From Lacisediminimonas sp. (lineage in GTDB: Bacteria > Pseudomonadota > Gammaproteobacteria > Burkholderiales > Burkholderiaceae_D): DNA of 47,606 nt. Every line of letters starts with the position of its first letter. Position 1 is the first letter of the stretch. The notes under the pieces were generated by a model that had not been told where the DNA came from, did not search any database, and was given only the letters and a program-made list of their open reading frames with translations. The stretch covers positions 1 through 47,606 of the forward strand of contig NZ_JAUSNH010000241.1 of assembly GCF_030645335.1 (NCBI RefSeq). Reading direction: 5' to 3'. Made by a program: the position numbers and the translations under genes. Positions 32,797 through 42,174 of the stretch are shown here, in pieces.

Positions 32797-33009
32797 ATGA
32801 GCCACTCCTCGTCCACACCCGCCGAAATCCGGCGTCGCATCGTCGAACTCGAAGTAGAACATCGGGACCTCGACATGGCAATCCAGGCACTGATCGAGTC
32901 GCAGGCGCAAGAAGGATTGCAGATCCGCCGAATGAAAAAGCGCAAGCTGCAGTTGAAGGACTACATTACCCTGCTGAAGATGCAGCTGGTACCGGATGTG
33001 CCGGCTTGA
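32797..33009 (+). CDS. DUF465 (YdcH-like) small helical protein
   Basis: A 70-residue helical-hairpin protein of the DUF465 family. The pattern EIRRRIVELEVEHRDLD followed by a loop and IRRMKKRKLQLKDYITLL is typical: an acidic first helix and a lysine-rich second helix. The function of the family is not established. The gene lies 24 bp before the DinG-like helicase on the same strand, which suggests co-transcription. No good ribosome-binding site is visible before the ATG. Confidence 0.85.
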   Translation: MSHSSSTPAEIRRRIVELEVEHRDLDMAIQALIESQAQEGLQIRRMKKRKLQLKDYITLLKMQLVPDVPA

Positions 33010-33033
33010 AGTGAAACTTCCAGGATTGCAACA

Positions 33034-35145
33034 GTGACTGATTCCGCCTCCGGCAAACACGCGGAAACCGGCTTGGTCAACGAAGCCGGACAACATGACA
33101 CCGAGCTTCTGCGTCTGTTCGGCGATGTCGGTCCGCTTGCCAGCGCAGTACCAGGCTACCGCAGCCGCGATTCCCAGACCGAGATGGCCCGGGCGATTGC
33201 GCACGCCATCACGCAAGCCTCGACGCTGATCGCCGAAGCCGGTACCGGCACCGGCAAGACCTTCGCCTACCTGGTGCCCGCATTGCTCTGGGGCGGCAAG
33301 ACCATCATATCTACCGGCACCAAGAACTTGCAGGACCAGCTTTACCTGCGCGACATCCCAACGGTACGCAAAGCACTGAATGTGCCGGTGACGGTGGCCT
33401 TGCTCAAGGGACGGGCCAATTACGCCTGTCATTTCCACCTTGAGCGCACGCTGGAAAACGGACGCCTGACTTCGCGCGAGGATGTCGGTTATCTGCGCGA
33501 AATCGCGCGCTTCGTCAAAACCACCAGTAGCGGCGACAAGGCGGAATTGGCCCGTGTGCCCGAAAATGCGCTGATCTGGAACCTGGTGACCTCGACCCGT
33601 GAAAGTTGCCTGGGCGCGGAATGCCACTATTACCAGGACTGCTTCGTGATGAAGGCCCGCAAGGAGGCGCAGCAGGCCGATGTGGTGGTGGTCAACCATC
33701 ATCTGTTTTTTGCCGATGTGGCGCTCAAGGATACCGGGGTGGCGGAATTGCTGCCCTCGGCCAACACCGTGATCTTCGATGAAGCGCACCAGTTGCCCGA
33801 TACGGCCACGCTGTTTTTCGGCGAGACGGTTTCCACATCGCACATCCTGGAACTGTGCCGCGATGCGCTGGCCGAGGGCTTGCTCCATGCACGCGATGGC
33901 GCGGACTGGCCGAAAGTCGTGGCGCCAGTCGAACGCGCCGCGCGCGACCTGCGCCTGACTTTCCCGCAGGACTCGGTGCGGCTGGCGGCGCACCAGATCG
34001 CGCCTTCCAGCCCGTTTTTCCCGGCGCTCGACCTGCTCAAGAAAGAGCTCGACGGCATGATGGCGATCTTGTCGGCGCAGGCGCAGCGGGGCGAGACGAT
34101 CGAACTGTGCCGCGCCCGCGCGGCTGCGCTCGGCGCGCAACTGGCCAACTGGAATCCCGACCCCGGCAGCAGCAAGACGACGGGGGAGGGCGACAACGAG
34201 CGGGTGCAGTGGATTGAAGCTTACGCGTCATCGTTGCAATTGCACCAGACGCCCCTGTCGGTTGCGCCAATTTTCAGCAAGCAGCGCGAGGGTGCGTCGC
34301 GTGCGTGGATATTCACCTCGGCCACGCTGGCCGTAAAAAATGACTTTCAGCACTATGCGGCGCAAATGGGCTTGTCCGGCGAGCTCGCCCGCAGTTGGCC
34401 AAGCCCCTTCGATTACGAACAGCAAGCGCTGTTGTACGTGCCCAAGGACATGCCGCAACCGAATTCGCCGCAATATACCGATGAAGTGGTCGATGCCGCG
34501 CTGCCCGTGATCATGGCCGCCGGTGGTCGCGCGTTCCTGCTGTGCACCACATTGCGCGCAGTAAAAAAGGCGGGCGAGCGGCTGCGCGAGGAATTCGACA
34601 AGCGCAAGCTCACTTACCCGTTATTGGTGCAGGGCGACGCCGGCCGCACCGAATTGCTGGACCGCTTCCGTGCCGCTGGCAATGCGGTGCTGGTTGGCAG
34701 CCAGAGTTTCTGGGAAGGGGTCGATGTCAGGGGCGAAGCGCTCTCCGTGGTCGTGATCGACAAGCTGCCGTTCGCGCCGCCCGATGATCCGGTACTGGCA
34801 GCGCGTATTGCGGCGATGGAAAGCCGCGGATTGAACGGATTCATGCACCACCAGTTGCCCGAAGCGATCATCGCCTTGAAGCAGGGCGCCGGCAGGCTGA
34901 TCCGCGACTACAAGGACCGTGGCGTGCTGATGATCTGCGACCCGCGGCTGGTATCCAAACCCTATGGGCGACGGATCTGGCAGAGCTTGCCGCCATTTCG
35001 CCGGACGCGCGAACTGCCCACGGTAATCGAATTCTTTGCCGCGCCGGCCGGGCTCGACGCCCCGCCCGACGCAGCGCCTGTTCCAGGACCTGACCAGGAG
35101 CAGGATCTCACTGCCCCGGTCGAGGGTGCTAGCGCGGTAGGATGA
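33034..35145 (+). CDS. DinG/YoaA-type ATP-dependent DNA helicase
   Basis: A 703-residue XPD-like superfamily 2 helicase. Walker A is AEAGTGTGKT (GTGTGKT 70-76), and the DEAH box is at 249-252 (VIFDEAHQLPD). Four cysteines between them (C132, C192, C197, C203) match the [4Fe-4S] cluster of DinG, YoaA and XPD. C-terminal motifs include GSQSFWEGVDVRG and QGAGRLIRDYKDRG. There is no N-terminal exonuclease domain, which is closer to YoaA and proteobacterial DinG than to Bacillus DinG. It likely acts in DNA repair. The GTG start at 33034 has AGGA about 9 nt upstream. The 3' end overlaps the convergent oxidoreductase gene by 17 bp. Confidence 0.94.
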   Translation: MTDSASGKHAETGLVNEAGQHDTELLRLFGDVGPLASAVPGYRSRDSQTEMARAIAHAITQASTLIAEAGTGTGKTFAYLVPALLWGGKTIISTGTKNLQDQLYLRDIPTVRKALNVPVTVALLKGRANYACHFHLERTLENGRLTSREDVGYLREIARFVKTTSSGDKAELARVPENALIWNLVTSTRESCLGAECHYYQDCFVMKARKEAQQADVVVVNHHLFFADVALKDTGVAELLPSANTVIFDEAHQLPDTATLFFGETVSTSHILELCRDALAEGLLHARDGADWPKVVAPVERAARDLRLTFPQDSVRLAAHQIAPSSPFFPALDLLKKELDGMMAILSAQAQRGETIELCRARAAALGAQLANWNPDPGSSKTTGEGDNERVQWIEAYASSLQLHQTPLSVAPIFSKQREGASRAWIFTSATLAVKNDFQHYAAQMGLSGELARSWPSPFDYEQQALLYVPKDMPQPNSPQYTDEVVDAALPVIMAAGGRAFLLCTTLRAVKKAGERLREEFDKRKLTYPLLVQGDAGRTELLDRFRAAGNAVLVGSQSFWEGVDVRGEALSVVVIDKLPFAPPDDPVLAARIAAMESRGLNGFMHHQLPEAIIALKQGAGRLIRDYKDRGVLMICDPRLVSKPYGRRIWQSLPPFRRTRELPTVIEFFAAPAGLDAPPDAAPVPGPDQEQDLTAPVEGASAVG

Positions 35146-36106
35146 CCAGCTTGCCGGTAACCTTGCGGGCGGCCATGTCTTCCAGTGCGCGCGCCGTATC
35201 TGCCAGCTTGTAGCGGGCAGAAATGTGCGGCCGGATCTTGCCTTCGGCCAGCCAGCCCAGCATTTGCTGCATGGACCTGGCGTTTGCCCGGGGTTCGCGT
35301 TTGGCGAACTCGCCCCAGAATACGCCGACCAATGACGCTCCCTTCAGCAAGGGCAAGTTAAGCGGCAGCCGGGGAATCTCGCCATTGGCAAATCCGACCA
35401 CCAGGTAGCGGCCGCGCCAGGCAATCGAGCGGAAGGCGGGCTCTGCATAGATGCCGCCGACCGGATCGAAAATGACATCCGGCCCGCGTCCATCCGTTGC
35501 GGCCTTGATTGCTTCGCGCAAATCCTGGGTGCTGTAATTGATCGTTGCATCCGCTCCATGCTCGCGGCACACCGCCAGTTTTTCGTCGGAGGAGGCAGCG
35601 GCGATGACACGCGCGCCAAGCGCCTTGCCGATTTCAATCGCCGCCAGTCCGACGCCGCCGGCTGCGCCCAGCACCAGCAGGGTCTCGCCCGGCTGCAGTT
35701 GCGCACGGTCCACCACCGCATGATGGGATGTGCCGTAGGTCAGCGTGATCGCAGCTGCGATATCGAAGTCCATGCCGGCCGGCATCGGCATCATGGACTC
35801 TACCGGGACGCAGGCCTGTTGTGCGAATGCACCGTGGCCGATAAAGGCAATCACGCGGTCGCCGACCTTGTACTGCGTGACGCCGGCGCCGACTGCGCTG
35901 ACCACGCCGGCCAGCTCGTTGCCCGGTGTGAACGGTAGCGCCGGCTTGGACTGGTATTTGTTCTGGATGATCAATACATCCGGGAAATTCACGCCGGCGG
36001 CATGGACCTCGATCGTGACTTGGCCCTCGCCAGGCAGCAGGTCCGGCAAGTCTTCGATCACCAGGCTGTCGGGTGGTCCCCATTGCTTGCATACGACGGC
36101 TTTCAT
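35129..36106 (-). CDS. Zinc-independent NADPH:quinone oxidoreductase-like (MDR superfamily)
   Basis: A 325-residue medium-chain dehydrogenase/reductase. It has an N-terminal GroES-like domain (MKAVVCKQWGPPDSLVIED, AGVNFPDVLIIQ, PFTPGNELAGVVSAVG) and a Rossmann domain with LVLGAAGGVGLAAIEIGKALGA. The four structural-zinc cysteines of alcohol dehydrogenases are absent, which points to the QOR/quinone-oxidoreductase or enoyl-reductase branch. The substrate cannot be told from sequence. AAGGAG lies 6 nt before the ATG at 36106, so the much longer frame to 36283 is rejected. It is divergent from surE. Confidence 0.9.
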   Translation of the reverse strand: MKAVVCKQWGPPDSLVIEDLPDLLPGEGQVTIEVHAAGVNFPDVLIIQNKYQSKPALPFTPGNELAGVVSAVGAGVTQYKVGDRVIAFIGHGAFAQQACVPVESMMPMPAGMDFDIAAAITLTYGTSHHAVVDRAQLQPGETLLVLGAAGGVGLAAIEIGKALGARVIAAASSDEKLAVCREHGADATINYSTQDLREAIKAATDGRGPDVIFDPVGGIYAEPAFRSIAWRGRYLVVGFANGEIPRLPLNLPLLKGASLVGVFWGEFAKREPRANARSMQQMLGWLAEGKIRPHISARYKLADTARALEDMAARKVTGKLVILPR

Positions 36107-36268
36107 GTTCTGCTCCTTGTTTTTTTTGATTTTGGCGGGCGTCGGGTGCATGCCTGCGTGTCGGCAACGCGGGCGTTGACAATGCACGGGAAAAACGAAC
36201 CACCGGCCTGATCGGCTGATTATGCCGGAATTCATTGCAAGGGACGCGGAACCGGACTGTGCATCGGT

Positions 36269-36274
36269 TAGAAT
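36269..36274 (+). promoter_or_regulatory. Candidate -10 element directly before surE
   Basis: TAGAAT (5 of 6 to consensus) ends 7 bp before the surE ATG at 36282. Transcription from it would start at or next to the ATG. No recognisable -35 is seen at 16-18 bp. Confidence 0.35.
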
Positions 36275-36281
36275 CTTTGCC

Positions 36282-37019
36282 ATGAAAATACTGATCAGTA
36301 ATGACGATGGCTACTTAGCCCCCGGCATTGAAGCGCTGGCCAATGCACTCGCTCCGATTGCCGATATCACCGTGGTGGCGCCCGAGAGCAATCGCTCCGG
36401 CTCCTCCAATTCACTGACGCTGGACCGGCCGCTGCGTGTCTATCGCACGCCGGGCGGGGTGTACTCGGTCAATGGCACGCCGTCGGACTGCGTCCATATC
36501 GCGCTGACCGGATTGCTGACCGAGCGGCCCGACCTGATCGTGTCCGGCATCAACCAGGGCCAGAACATGGGTGACGACACGCTCTATTCCGGCACCGTCG
36601 CGGCTGCCACCGAAGGCTTCCTGTTCGGTATACCGGCAATTGCCTTCTCGCAGTCCCAGCATGGCTGGGCCAACCTTGACGCCGCCGCTCGTGTGGCCAG
36701 GGAAGTGGTCGAGCGTCGGCTCGACGCCCTTGGCACGCCATTCCTGCTGAACGTGAACATCCCGAGCATTCCCTATGAGGCGATCCTTGGCTGGAAGGCG
36801 ACCCGCCTGGGCCGCCGCCATCAATCCGAACCCGTGATTCGCAGTGCCGATCCGCATGGCAACGAGGTTTTCTGGATCGGACCGCCCGGACGGGCGAAGG
36901 ACGACGCATCAGGGACAGATTTTCACGCGGTCAGCGAAGGATTTGTCTCCATTACACCGCTGCAGATCGACATCACGCACACTGCGCAGCTCGCGCAATT
37001 GCGCAGCGTGCTTGGATGA
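36282..37019 (+). CDS. surE: SurE, 5'/3'-nucleotidase
   Basis: A 245-residue divalent-metal nucleotidase that dephosphorylates nucleoside monophosphates. The N-terminus [12 protein letters not shown] carries the paired metal aspartates D8 and D9. [26 protein letters not shown] and [23 protein letters not shown]-type segments ([11 protein letters not shown] here) complete the site. The ATG at 36282 is chosen because it puts the active site at the N-terminus; no Shine-Dalgarno sequence precedes it. It overlaps pcm by 4 bp and heads the stationary-phase block surE-pcm-nlpD-rpoS. Confidence 0.96.
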   Translation: MKILISNDDGYLAPGIEALANALAPIADITVVAPESNRSGSSNSLTLDRPLRVYRTPGGVYSVNGTPSDCVHIALTGLLTERPDLIVSGINQGQNMGDDTLYSGTVAAATEGFLFGIPAIAFSQSQHGWANLDAAARVAREVVERRLDALGTPFLLNVNIPSIPYEAILGWKATRLGRRHQSEPVIRSADPHGNEVFWIGPPGRAKDDASGTDFHAVSEGFVSITPLQIDITHTAQLAQLRSVLG

Positions 37020-37921
37020 ACAAGGAGGGCAAGCGTTTCCCCCTGTCGCTTGCGGAGCTCTCTGACCGCGGCTCCCGCAAGACGCCGGCGGAACCGGCGG
37101 GCGGACGGGCGCGCACCCCGCAAACGGCGACCCGGAACGCCGCCGGCAATCATGCATCGGATGGCGGCGAACGGTCTCAGCGTGGGCCGGTGACGGGCCC
37201 TGTCCTCGGCAATGCAGGAACCGCAGGCGTCAAGCGTGCAAGCCCGGTGCCGGTATTCCAGGCGGATCGCCAGGCGCCGGTGGTGTCGGACGGCATCAGG
37301 CGGGCGATGGTCGAACGACTTGCGCAGCAAGGCATTCGTGATACCAAGGTGCTGGCGGCAATGCAGGCCGTGCCGCGCCACCTGTTCATCGAGCCGGCGC
37401 TGGTCAGCCAGGCCTATATCGATGCGTCCTTACCGATTGGCCATCACCAGACCATCTCGCAGCCCTATATCGTCGCCCGCATGATCGAGGTCATGCGCGA
37501 CAATGGTTGGGGCGGTAAGCTCGACCGGGTCCTCGAGATCGGAACCGGCTGCGGTTACCAGGCTGCGGTGTTGTCGTTGCTGGCCACCGAGGTTTATTCG
37601 ATCGAGCGGATCCGGCCGCTGCACGAACTGGCCAAGACCAACCTGCGGCCGCTGCGCATTGCCAATATCCGCTTGCAATTTGGAGATGGTATGCTTGGCC
37701 TTGCGCAAGTTGCCCCCTTCGACGGGATCATCCTGGCGGCTGCGGGCCTTGAAGTGCCCACGGCGCTGCTGGAGCAACTGCGCATTGGTGGGCGGCTGGT
37801 GGCGCCGGTCGGCGGGCGTCATCAGGTGCTGCAACTGATCGAACGCAAGAGCAAATTTGACTGGTCCACGGCGACGCTGGAGGATTGCCATTTTGTACCC
37901 CTTCGCCCCGGTACTGCCTGA
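37016..37921 (+). CDS. pcm: Pcm, protein-L-isoaspartate O-methyltransferase with N-terminal extension
   Basis: A 301-residue protein. The catalytic PCM domain (about 91-301) has the SAM motif [16 protein letters not shown], the upstream [15 protein letters not shown] and the C-terminal [10 protein letters not shown]. It repairs isoaspartyl residues in ageing proteins. Residues 1-90 are a low-complexity, basic, probably disordered extension ([20 protein letters not shown]) that E. coli Pcm (208 residues) lacks. The start is fixed by the ATGA overlap with surE; internal starts near the domain are possible. Extended forms are common in Burkholderiales as far as I recall. Confidence 0.94.
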   Translation: MNKEGKRFPLSLAELSDRGSRKTPAEPAGGRARTPQTATRNAAGNHASDGGERSQRGPVTGPVLGNAGTAGVKRASPVPVFQADRQAPVVSDGIRRAMVERLAQQGIRDTKVLAAMQAVPRHLFIEPALVSQAYIDASLPIGHHQTISQPYIVARMIEVMRDNGWGGKLDRVLEIGTGCGYQAAVLSLLATEVYSIERIRPLHELAKTNLRPLRIANIRLQFGDGMLGLAQVAPFDGIILAAAGLEVPTALLEQLRIGGRLVAPVGGRHQVLQLIERKSKFDWSTATLEDCHFVPLRPGTA

Positions 37922-37972
37922 CGTCCTGATACTGCCCGAACGCGCGATCCATGCGCACGAAACAATTCAGCA

Positions 37973-38938
37973 ATGAGAAACTCATCATCCAGCCTGCTGG
38001 TTGCGGTCGCCCTGTTGTTCCTGAGCGCCGCATGCACGACCACTAAATCATCCGCTCCGGTGGTCGACCGGGCGCAGGGGCAATCCCGCACGTCCGACGC
38101 ATCGAGGCAACGCCCGCCGGCGCAAGCTGCCGCGGCCAGCCAGCCGGCCCAGGCGGCGCCCTCGCAGCGCGCCGCCTATTACACGGTCAAACGCGGCGAC
38201 ACCTTGCTGCGCATTGCGCAAGAATTCAGCCAGAACTGGCGCGACCTGGTGACGTGGAACAAGCTCGCCAGTGCGAACGATATCAAGGTGGACCAGGTGC
38301 TGCGCGTACTGCCGCCGGACGCCCCGGTCGCTGCCGGCGCGCAGACCGGCGCGGTGGCAGTCAACTCGGGAGTCGAGGTGCGGCCGCTCGGACAAGGACC
38401 CGCGGCAACTGCGGCCACGCCGTCCAAGTCACTCCCGCGTGGCGACAAGCGTGCGTATTCCGACGCGACCCTGGCAGAAATGCAGAAGCCCGATGGCGCA
38501 CCCGTTGCTGCCGCAAGCAGGCCGGAGGCGGCCAAACCCGGCGCCAGGCCGGCCGAGCAGGCTGCCACTGCCGATGATGCGCCCGAGCTGATCTGGCCGA
38601 CCGAGGGCCGTGTCGTCTCGGTTTTCGACCAGGCCAAAAAAGGCATCGATATCGCCGGCACGCTCGGTCAGCCCGTGCTGGCTGCCGGTAGCGGCGCGGT
38701 GCTGTACGCGGGCAGCATGCGCGGCTACGGCAACCTCGTGATCGTCAAGCACACCAATACCTATCTGTCCGCATACGCCCACAACAAAACCATCCTGGTC
38801 AAGGAAGGTCAAACCGTGAGCCGGGGGCAGAAGATTGCCGAAATGGGCAATTCCGATACCGATAGGGTCAAATTGCATTTCGAGATCCGGCAGCAAGGCA
38901 AACCGGTAGACCCGACAAAATACTTGCCGAATCGCTAA
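37973..38938 (+). CDS. nlpD: NlpD-like LysM/M23 lipoprotein (amidase activator)
   Basis: A 321-residue outer-membrane lipoprotein. The lipobox ends at C21 (FLSAAC). A LysM domain (about 69-113, YYTVKRGDTLLRIAQEF) binds peptidoglycan, and a C-terminal M23/LytM domain follows (about 210-318). The first catalytic histidine of active M23 enzymes is replaced (KKGIDIAG), as in E. coli NlpD, while AYAHN and KLHFEIR are kept, so it is probably a non-enzymatic activator of a cell-wall amidase (AmiC-type) in daughter-cell separation. It lies between pcm and rpoS; in enterobacteria the main rpoS promoter is inside nlpD. Confidence 0.94.
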   Translation: MRNSSSSLLVAVALLFLSAACTTTKSSAPVVDRAQGQSRTSDASRQRPPAQAAAASQPAQAAPSQRAAYYTVKRGDTLLRIAQEFSQNWRDLVTWNKLASANDIKVDQVLRVLPPDAPVAAGAQTGAVAVNSGVEVRPLGQGPAATAATPSKSLPRGDKRAYSDATLAEMQKPDGAPVAAASRPEAAKPGARPAEQAATADDAPELIWPTEGRVVSVFDQAKKGIDIAGTLGQPVLAAGSGAVLYAGSMRGYGNLVIVKHTNTYLSAYAHNKTILVKEGQTVSRGQKIAEMGNSDTDRVKLHFEIRQQGKPVDPTKYLPNR

Positions 38939-38944
38939 ATCACG

Positions 38945-39943
38945 ATGAACCGATCAGCCGACGACGAACCCGACGAGGAACCTGATCCCGAAGGATTGGC
39001 TGATCTCGACGGCGCGCCGGCAGGCGACGCCAGCGCTCTGGACGCGGGCGAAGCCGCAACCGTGGTTGACACTGTCGATGAAGTCAAGCGCGTGCTGGCG
39101 GCGGAGCTGGCCACCGATACGACGCAACACTACCTGAACCAGATCGGCCTGCGCCCTTTACTGACTGTTGCCGAAGAAGTGCACCATGCCACGCTGGCCA
39201 AGGCGGGCGACTTCAACGCCAGGCAGAAAATGATCGAGCACAACCTGCGCCTGGTCGTGTCGATCGCCAAGCATTACATCAACCGTGGCGTGGTATTGCT
39301 GGACCTGATCGAGGAAGGCAACCTGGGACTGATGCGCGCAATCGACAAGTTCGAGCCGGAGCGCGGATTTCGTTTCTCGACTTATGCCACATGGTGGATC
39401 CGGCAAAGCATCGAGCGCGCCATCATGAACCAGGCGCGCACGGTGCGCCTGCCGGTGCACATGGTGCGTGAACTGAACCAGGTCCTGCGCGCCAAATACC
39501 ACCTCGAATCGCAGCACCACGATGGGCGCGATGCGACGGCCGAGGATATTGCCCATCTTGTCGATCGTCCGATCGAGGACGTACAGGACATCTTGGCGCT
39601 GTCGGAGCATGCGGCATCGCTGGATGCGCCGCTGGACAACGATCCGCAGGCCAGCCTGATCGATTTGCTGCCCGGCCGCAGCGACGACAATCCCGATGCG
39701 CGCGCCGAGCAGCAGGAAACCCATGTGCTGGTGCGCGACTGGTTGCAAAAGCTGCCTGACAAGCAGCGCATCGTCATCGCCCGCCGTTTCGGGCTCGATA
39801 ATGACGATCCGGCGACGCTGGAAGAGCTGGCCGCTGAAATGGGCGTCACCCGTGAGCGGATCCGTCAAATACAACAAGAAGCGCTGGTCAAGCTCAAGCG
39901 GACATTGACGGCGCGCGGCGTGAACAAGGACGCATTGCTGTGA
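38945..39943 (+). CDS. rpoS: RpoS, stationary-phase sigma factor
   Basis: A 332-residue sigma-70 family factor of the RpoS type. After an acidic N-terminal tail come region 1.2 ([20 protein letters not shown]), region 2 ([52 protein letters not shown]), region 3 and the region 4.2 helix-turn-helix ([20 protein letters not shown]). It is shorter than RpoD and lacks region 1.1, and the nlpD neighbour supports RpoS. The start codon is 6 bp after nlpD with a weak ribosome-binding site, so translation may depend on structure or on coupling. Its stop overlaps the next gene. Confidence 0.96.
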   Translation: MNRSADDEPDEEPDPEGLADLDGAPAGDASALDAGEAATVVDTVDEVKRVLAAELATDTTQHYLNQIGLRPLLTVAEEVHHATLAKAGDFNARQKMIEHNLRLVVSIAKHYINRGVVLLDLIEEGNLGLMRAIDKFEPERGFRFSTYATWWIRQSIERAIMNQARTVRLPVHMVRELNQVLRAKYHLESQHHDGRDATAEDIAHLVDRPIEDVQDILALSEHAASLDAPLDNDPQASLIDLLPGRSDDNPDARAEQQETHVLVRDWLQKLPDKQRIVIARRFGLDNDDPATLEELAAEMGVTRERIRQIQQEALVKLKRTLTARGVNKDALL

Positions 39944-40719
39944 CTCCCATCCTGGTGTTCGACATAGAGACCATTCCTGACGTGGCCGGACTGCGCGTAT
40001 TGAATGGAGTAGCGCCCGAAACCTCGGACGCCGACGTGGCCGAGATGGCATTCGCCGCGCGGCGCGCCAAGAACGGTTCGGATTTCCTGGCCCATCACCT
40101 GCACCGGATCGCCGCCATTTCCTGCGTGTTTCGCGACGACGATGGATTTCGCGTGCGTTCGCTGGGCACGCCAGATGATGGCGAAGCGCGCCTGGTACAG
40201 GACTTTTTCCGCGTGGTCGACAAGTACACGCCGCAACTGGTGTCGTGGAATGGCGGCGGCTTCGACCTGCCGGTACTGCATTACCGGGCCCTGATCCACG
40301 GCGTCACGGCTTCGCGTTACTGGGAGTCGGGCAATGACGACCGCGAGTTCAAGTGGAACAATTACCTGAGCCGTTATCACTCGCGGCATCTTGACCTGAT
40401 GGATGTGCTGGCACTGCATACCGGACGCGCGAACGCGCCGCTGGATGACCTGGCCAAGCTGTGCGGCTTTCCCGGCAAGCAGGGTGTCGACGGCTCCCAG
40501 GTGTGGAGCTATTACCAGCAGGGACGGCTTGGCGATATCCGTGACTACTGTGAAACCGATGTCGTCAATACCTACCTGATGCATTGCCGCTTTCGCCTGA
40601 TGCGCGGAGAATTGACCCCCGCCGCCTATGCGCAGGAAATGAGCCTGGTGCGCGAGTCCCTGGCCAAGCTCGACGGCGGGCACTGGAAAATCTATCTTGA
40701 CGCCTGGCCCCAGCCCTGA
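39940..40719 (+). CDS. PolB-like 3'-5' exonuclease
   Basis: A 259-residue DEDD-fold exonuclease of the predicted PolB-related family (DNA_pol_B_exo2). ExoI-like motif is VFDIETIPD (D7 and E9), motif II is [14 protein letters not shown] and motif III is [11 protein letters not shown]. It has no polymerase domain. A role in DNA repair is likely but not established. It starts with a GTG overlapping the rpoS stop by 4 bp (GTGA), so it is translationally coupled to rpoS and may be expressed in stationary phase. Confidence 0.9.
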   Translation: MTPILVFDIETIPDVAGLRVLNGVAPETSDADVAEMAFAARRAKNGSDFLAHHLHRIAAISCVFRDDDGFRVRSLGTPDDGEARLVQDFFRVVDKYTPQLVSWNGGGFDLPVLHYRALIHGVTASRYWESGNDDREFKWNNYLSRYHSRHLDLMDVLALHTGRANAPLDDLAKLCGFPGKQGVDGSQVWSYYQQGRLGDIRDYCETDVVNTYLMHCRFRLMRGELTPAAYAQEMSLVRESLAKLDGGHWKIYLDAWPQP

Positions 40720-40781
40720 AGTGCCGGCCGGCGTTTTTCTTCCCACCCTTTTTTTAGTCCGCGCCTTGCGAGGCCGGCAGC

Positions 40782-42143
40782 GTGTTGATGCCTGATCCGA
40801 TTATCAAGATTGAGTCGCTGGACATGGAAGCCCGCGGCGTTGGCCACCTGACCAACGAAGACGGTTCGCCCGGCAAGGTGATCTTCGTCGAAGGCGCCTT
40901 GCCGGGCGAGACCGTGTCCTTCCTGTCGTTCCGCCGCAAGTCCAAGTGGGAAGCGGCCCGCATGACTGCGCTGCACCGGGAATCCGCATTGCGCGTGAAG
41001 CCGAAATGTCCGTATTTCGGTGTATGCGGCGGCTGCGCGATGCAGCATATCGAGCCGTCGGCGCAAGTCGCGGCCAAGCAGCGCGTGCTGGAGGACAACC
41101 TGGCCCATATCGGCCGGGTACGCCCTGAAATGGTGCTGCGGCCGATACAGGGGCCGAGCTGGGAATATCGTTACCGCGCCCGGCTGTCGATTCGCCTGGT
41201 GGCGAAGAAGGGCGGCATCCTGGTCGGGTTCCATGAAAAGAAATCCGGCTACATCACCGACATGCTGTCCTGCGAGGTCGTGCCGCGCAATGTGTCGGCG
41301 CTGCTGCCGGCGCTGCGCGTGCTGATCAGCACGCTGTCGCAGCCGGAGAAATTCCCGCAGATCGAACTGGCGGTCGGTGAGTCGGAAGGGCGGCGCGTCA
41401 CCGTGTTCGTGCTGCGCAACATGGCGCCGCTGACGCCTGACGACGAACAAAAGCTGGTCGCTTTCGCCGACCTGCACCAGATCCAGTGGTGGCTGCAGCC
41501 GGGCGGTCCGGATACGGCGTTCGCGTTCTATCCGGCGCTATCGACGCTGCATTACCTGCTGCCGGAATTCGGCATCGAGATGCCGTTCAAGCCAACCGAT
41601 TTCACCCAGGTCAATCACCAGATCAACCGGGTGCTGGTGGCCAAGGCGCTGCGCATGCTCGATCCGCAGCCGCACGAGCGGATCGCCGACCTGTTTTGCG
41701 GGCTCGGCAATTTCACCCTGCCATTGGCGACCAGGTCGCGGCAAGTGGTCGGTATCGAGGGCAGTGCCTCGCTGACCAATCGCGCAACAGAAAACGCCCG
41801 CCACAACGGCTTGTCGGACCGGGTCGAATTCCAGACCCGCAATTTGTTCGAGTTGACGGCCCAGGACCTGATCGACCTCGGTAAATTTGACCGCTTCCTG
41901 ATCGATCCGCCCAGGGACGGCGCAGTCGCCGTCTGCGAGGCGCTGGCCGCATTGAAGCAATTGCGGCCGGAACTGCGTCCGCAACGCATCGTCTATGTGT
42001 CATGCAGCCCGTCCACCCTGGCGCGCGACGCCGGCACCCTGGTGCGCGAGGCAGGTTATGTGCTGCGGCAGGCCGGGGTGATCAACATGTTTCCGCACAC
42101 GGCGCATGTGGAATCGATTGCACTGTTCGATCTGGTTGATTAG
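40782..42143 (+). CDS. rlmD: RlmD, 23S rRNA (uracil-1939-C5)-methyltransferase
   Basis: A 453-residue SAM-dependent RNA m5U methyltransferase. An N-terminal TRAM domain (about 6-65) precedes an iron-sulfur site with C76, C82 and C85 (CPYFGVCGGC) and a later cysteine in MLSCEVVP. The Rossmann domain has DLFCGLGNFTLPLA, and the catalytic cysteine lies in YVSCSPSTLARD after IDPPRDGA. The fourth Fe-S cysteine and TRAM domain favour RlmD over RlmC. The start is GTG 40782 with GAGG 8 nt upstream; ATG 40788 is an alternative. Confidence 0.95.
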   Translation: MLMPDPIIKIESLDMEARGVGHLTNEDGSPGKVIFVEGALPGETVSFLSFRRKSKWEAARMTALHRESALRVKPKCPYFGVCGGCAMQHIEPSAQVAAKQRVLEDNLAHIGRVRPEMVLRPIQGPSWEYRYRARLSIRLVAKKGGILVGFHEKKSGYITDMLSCEVVPRNVSALLPALRVLISTLSQPEKFPQIELAVGESEGRRVTVFVLRNMAPLTPDDEQKLVAFADLHQIQWWLQPGGPDTAFAFYPALSTLHYLLPEFGIEMPFKPTDFTQVNHQINRVLVAKALRMLDPQPHERIADLFCGLGNFTLPLATRSRQVVGIEGSASLTNRATENARHNGLSDRVEFQTRNLFELTAQDLIDLGKFDRFLIDPPRDGAVAVCEALAALKQLRPELRPQRIVYVSCSPSTLARDAGTLVREAGYVLRQAGVINMFPHTAHVESIALFDLVD

Positions 42144-42174
42144 CACACGCGGGTATCGCTGACGTAAAACGCAG

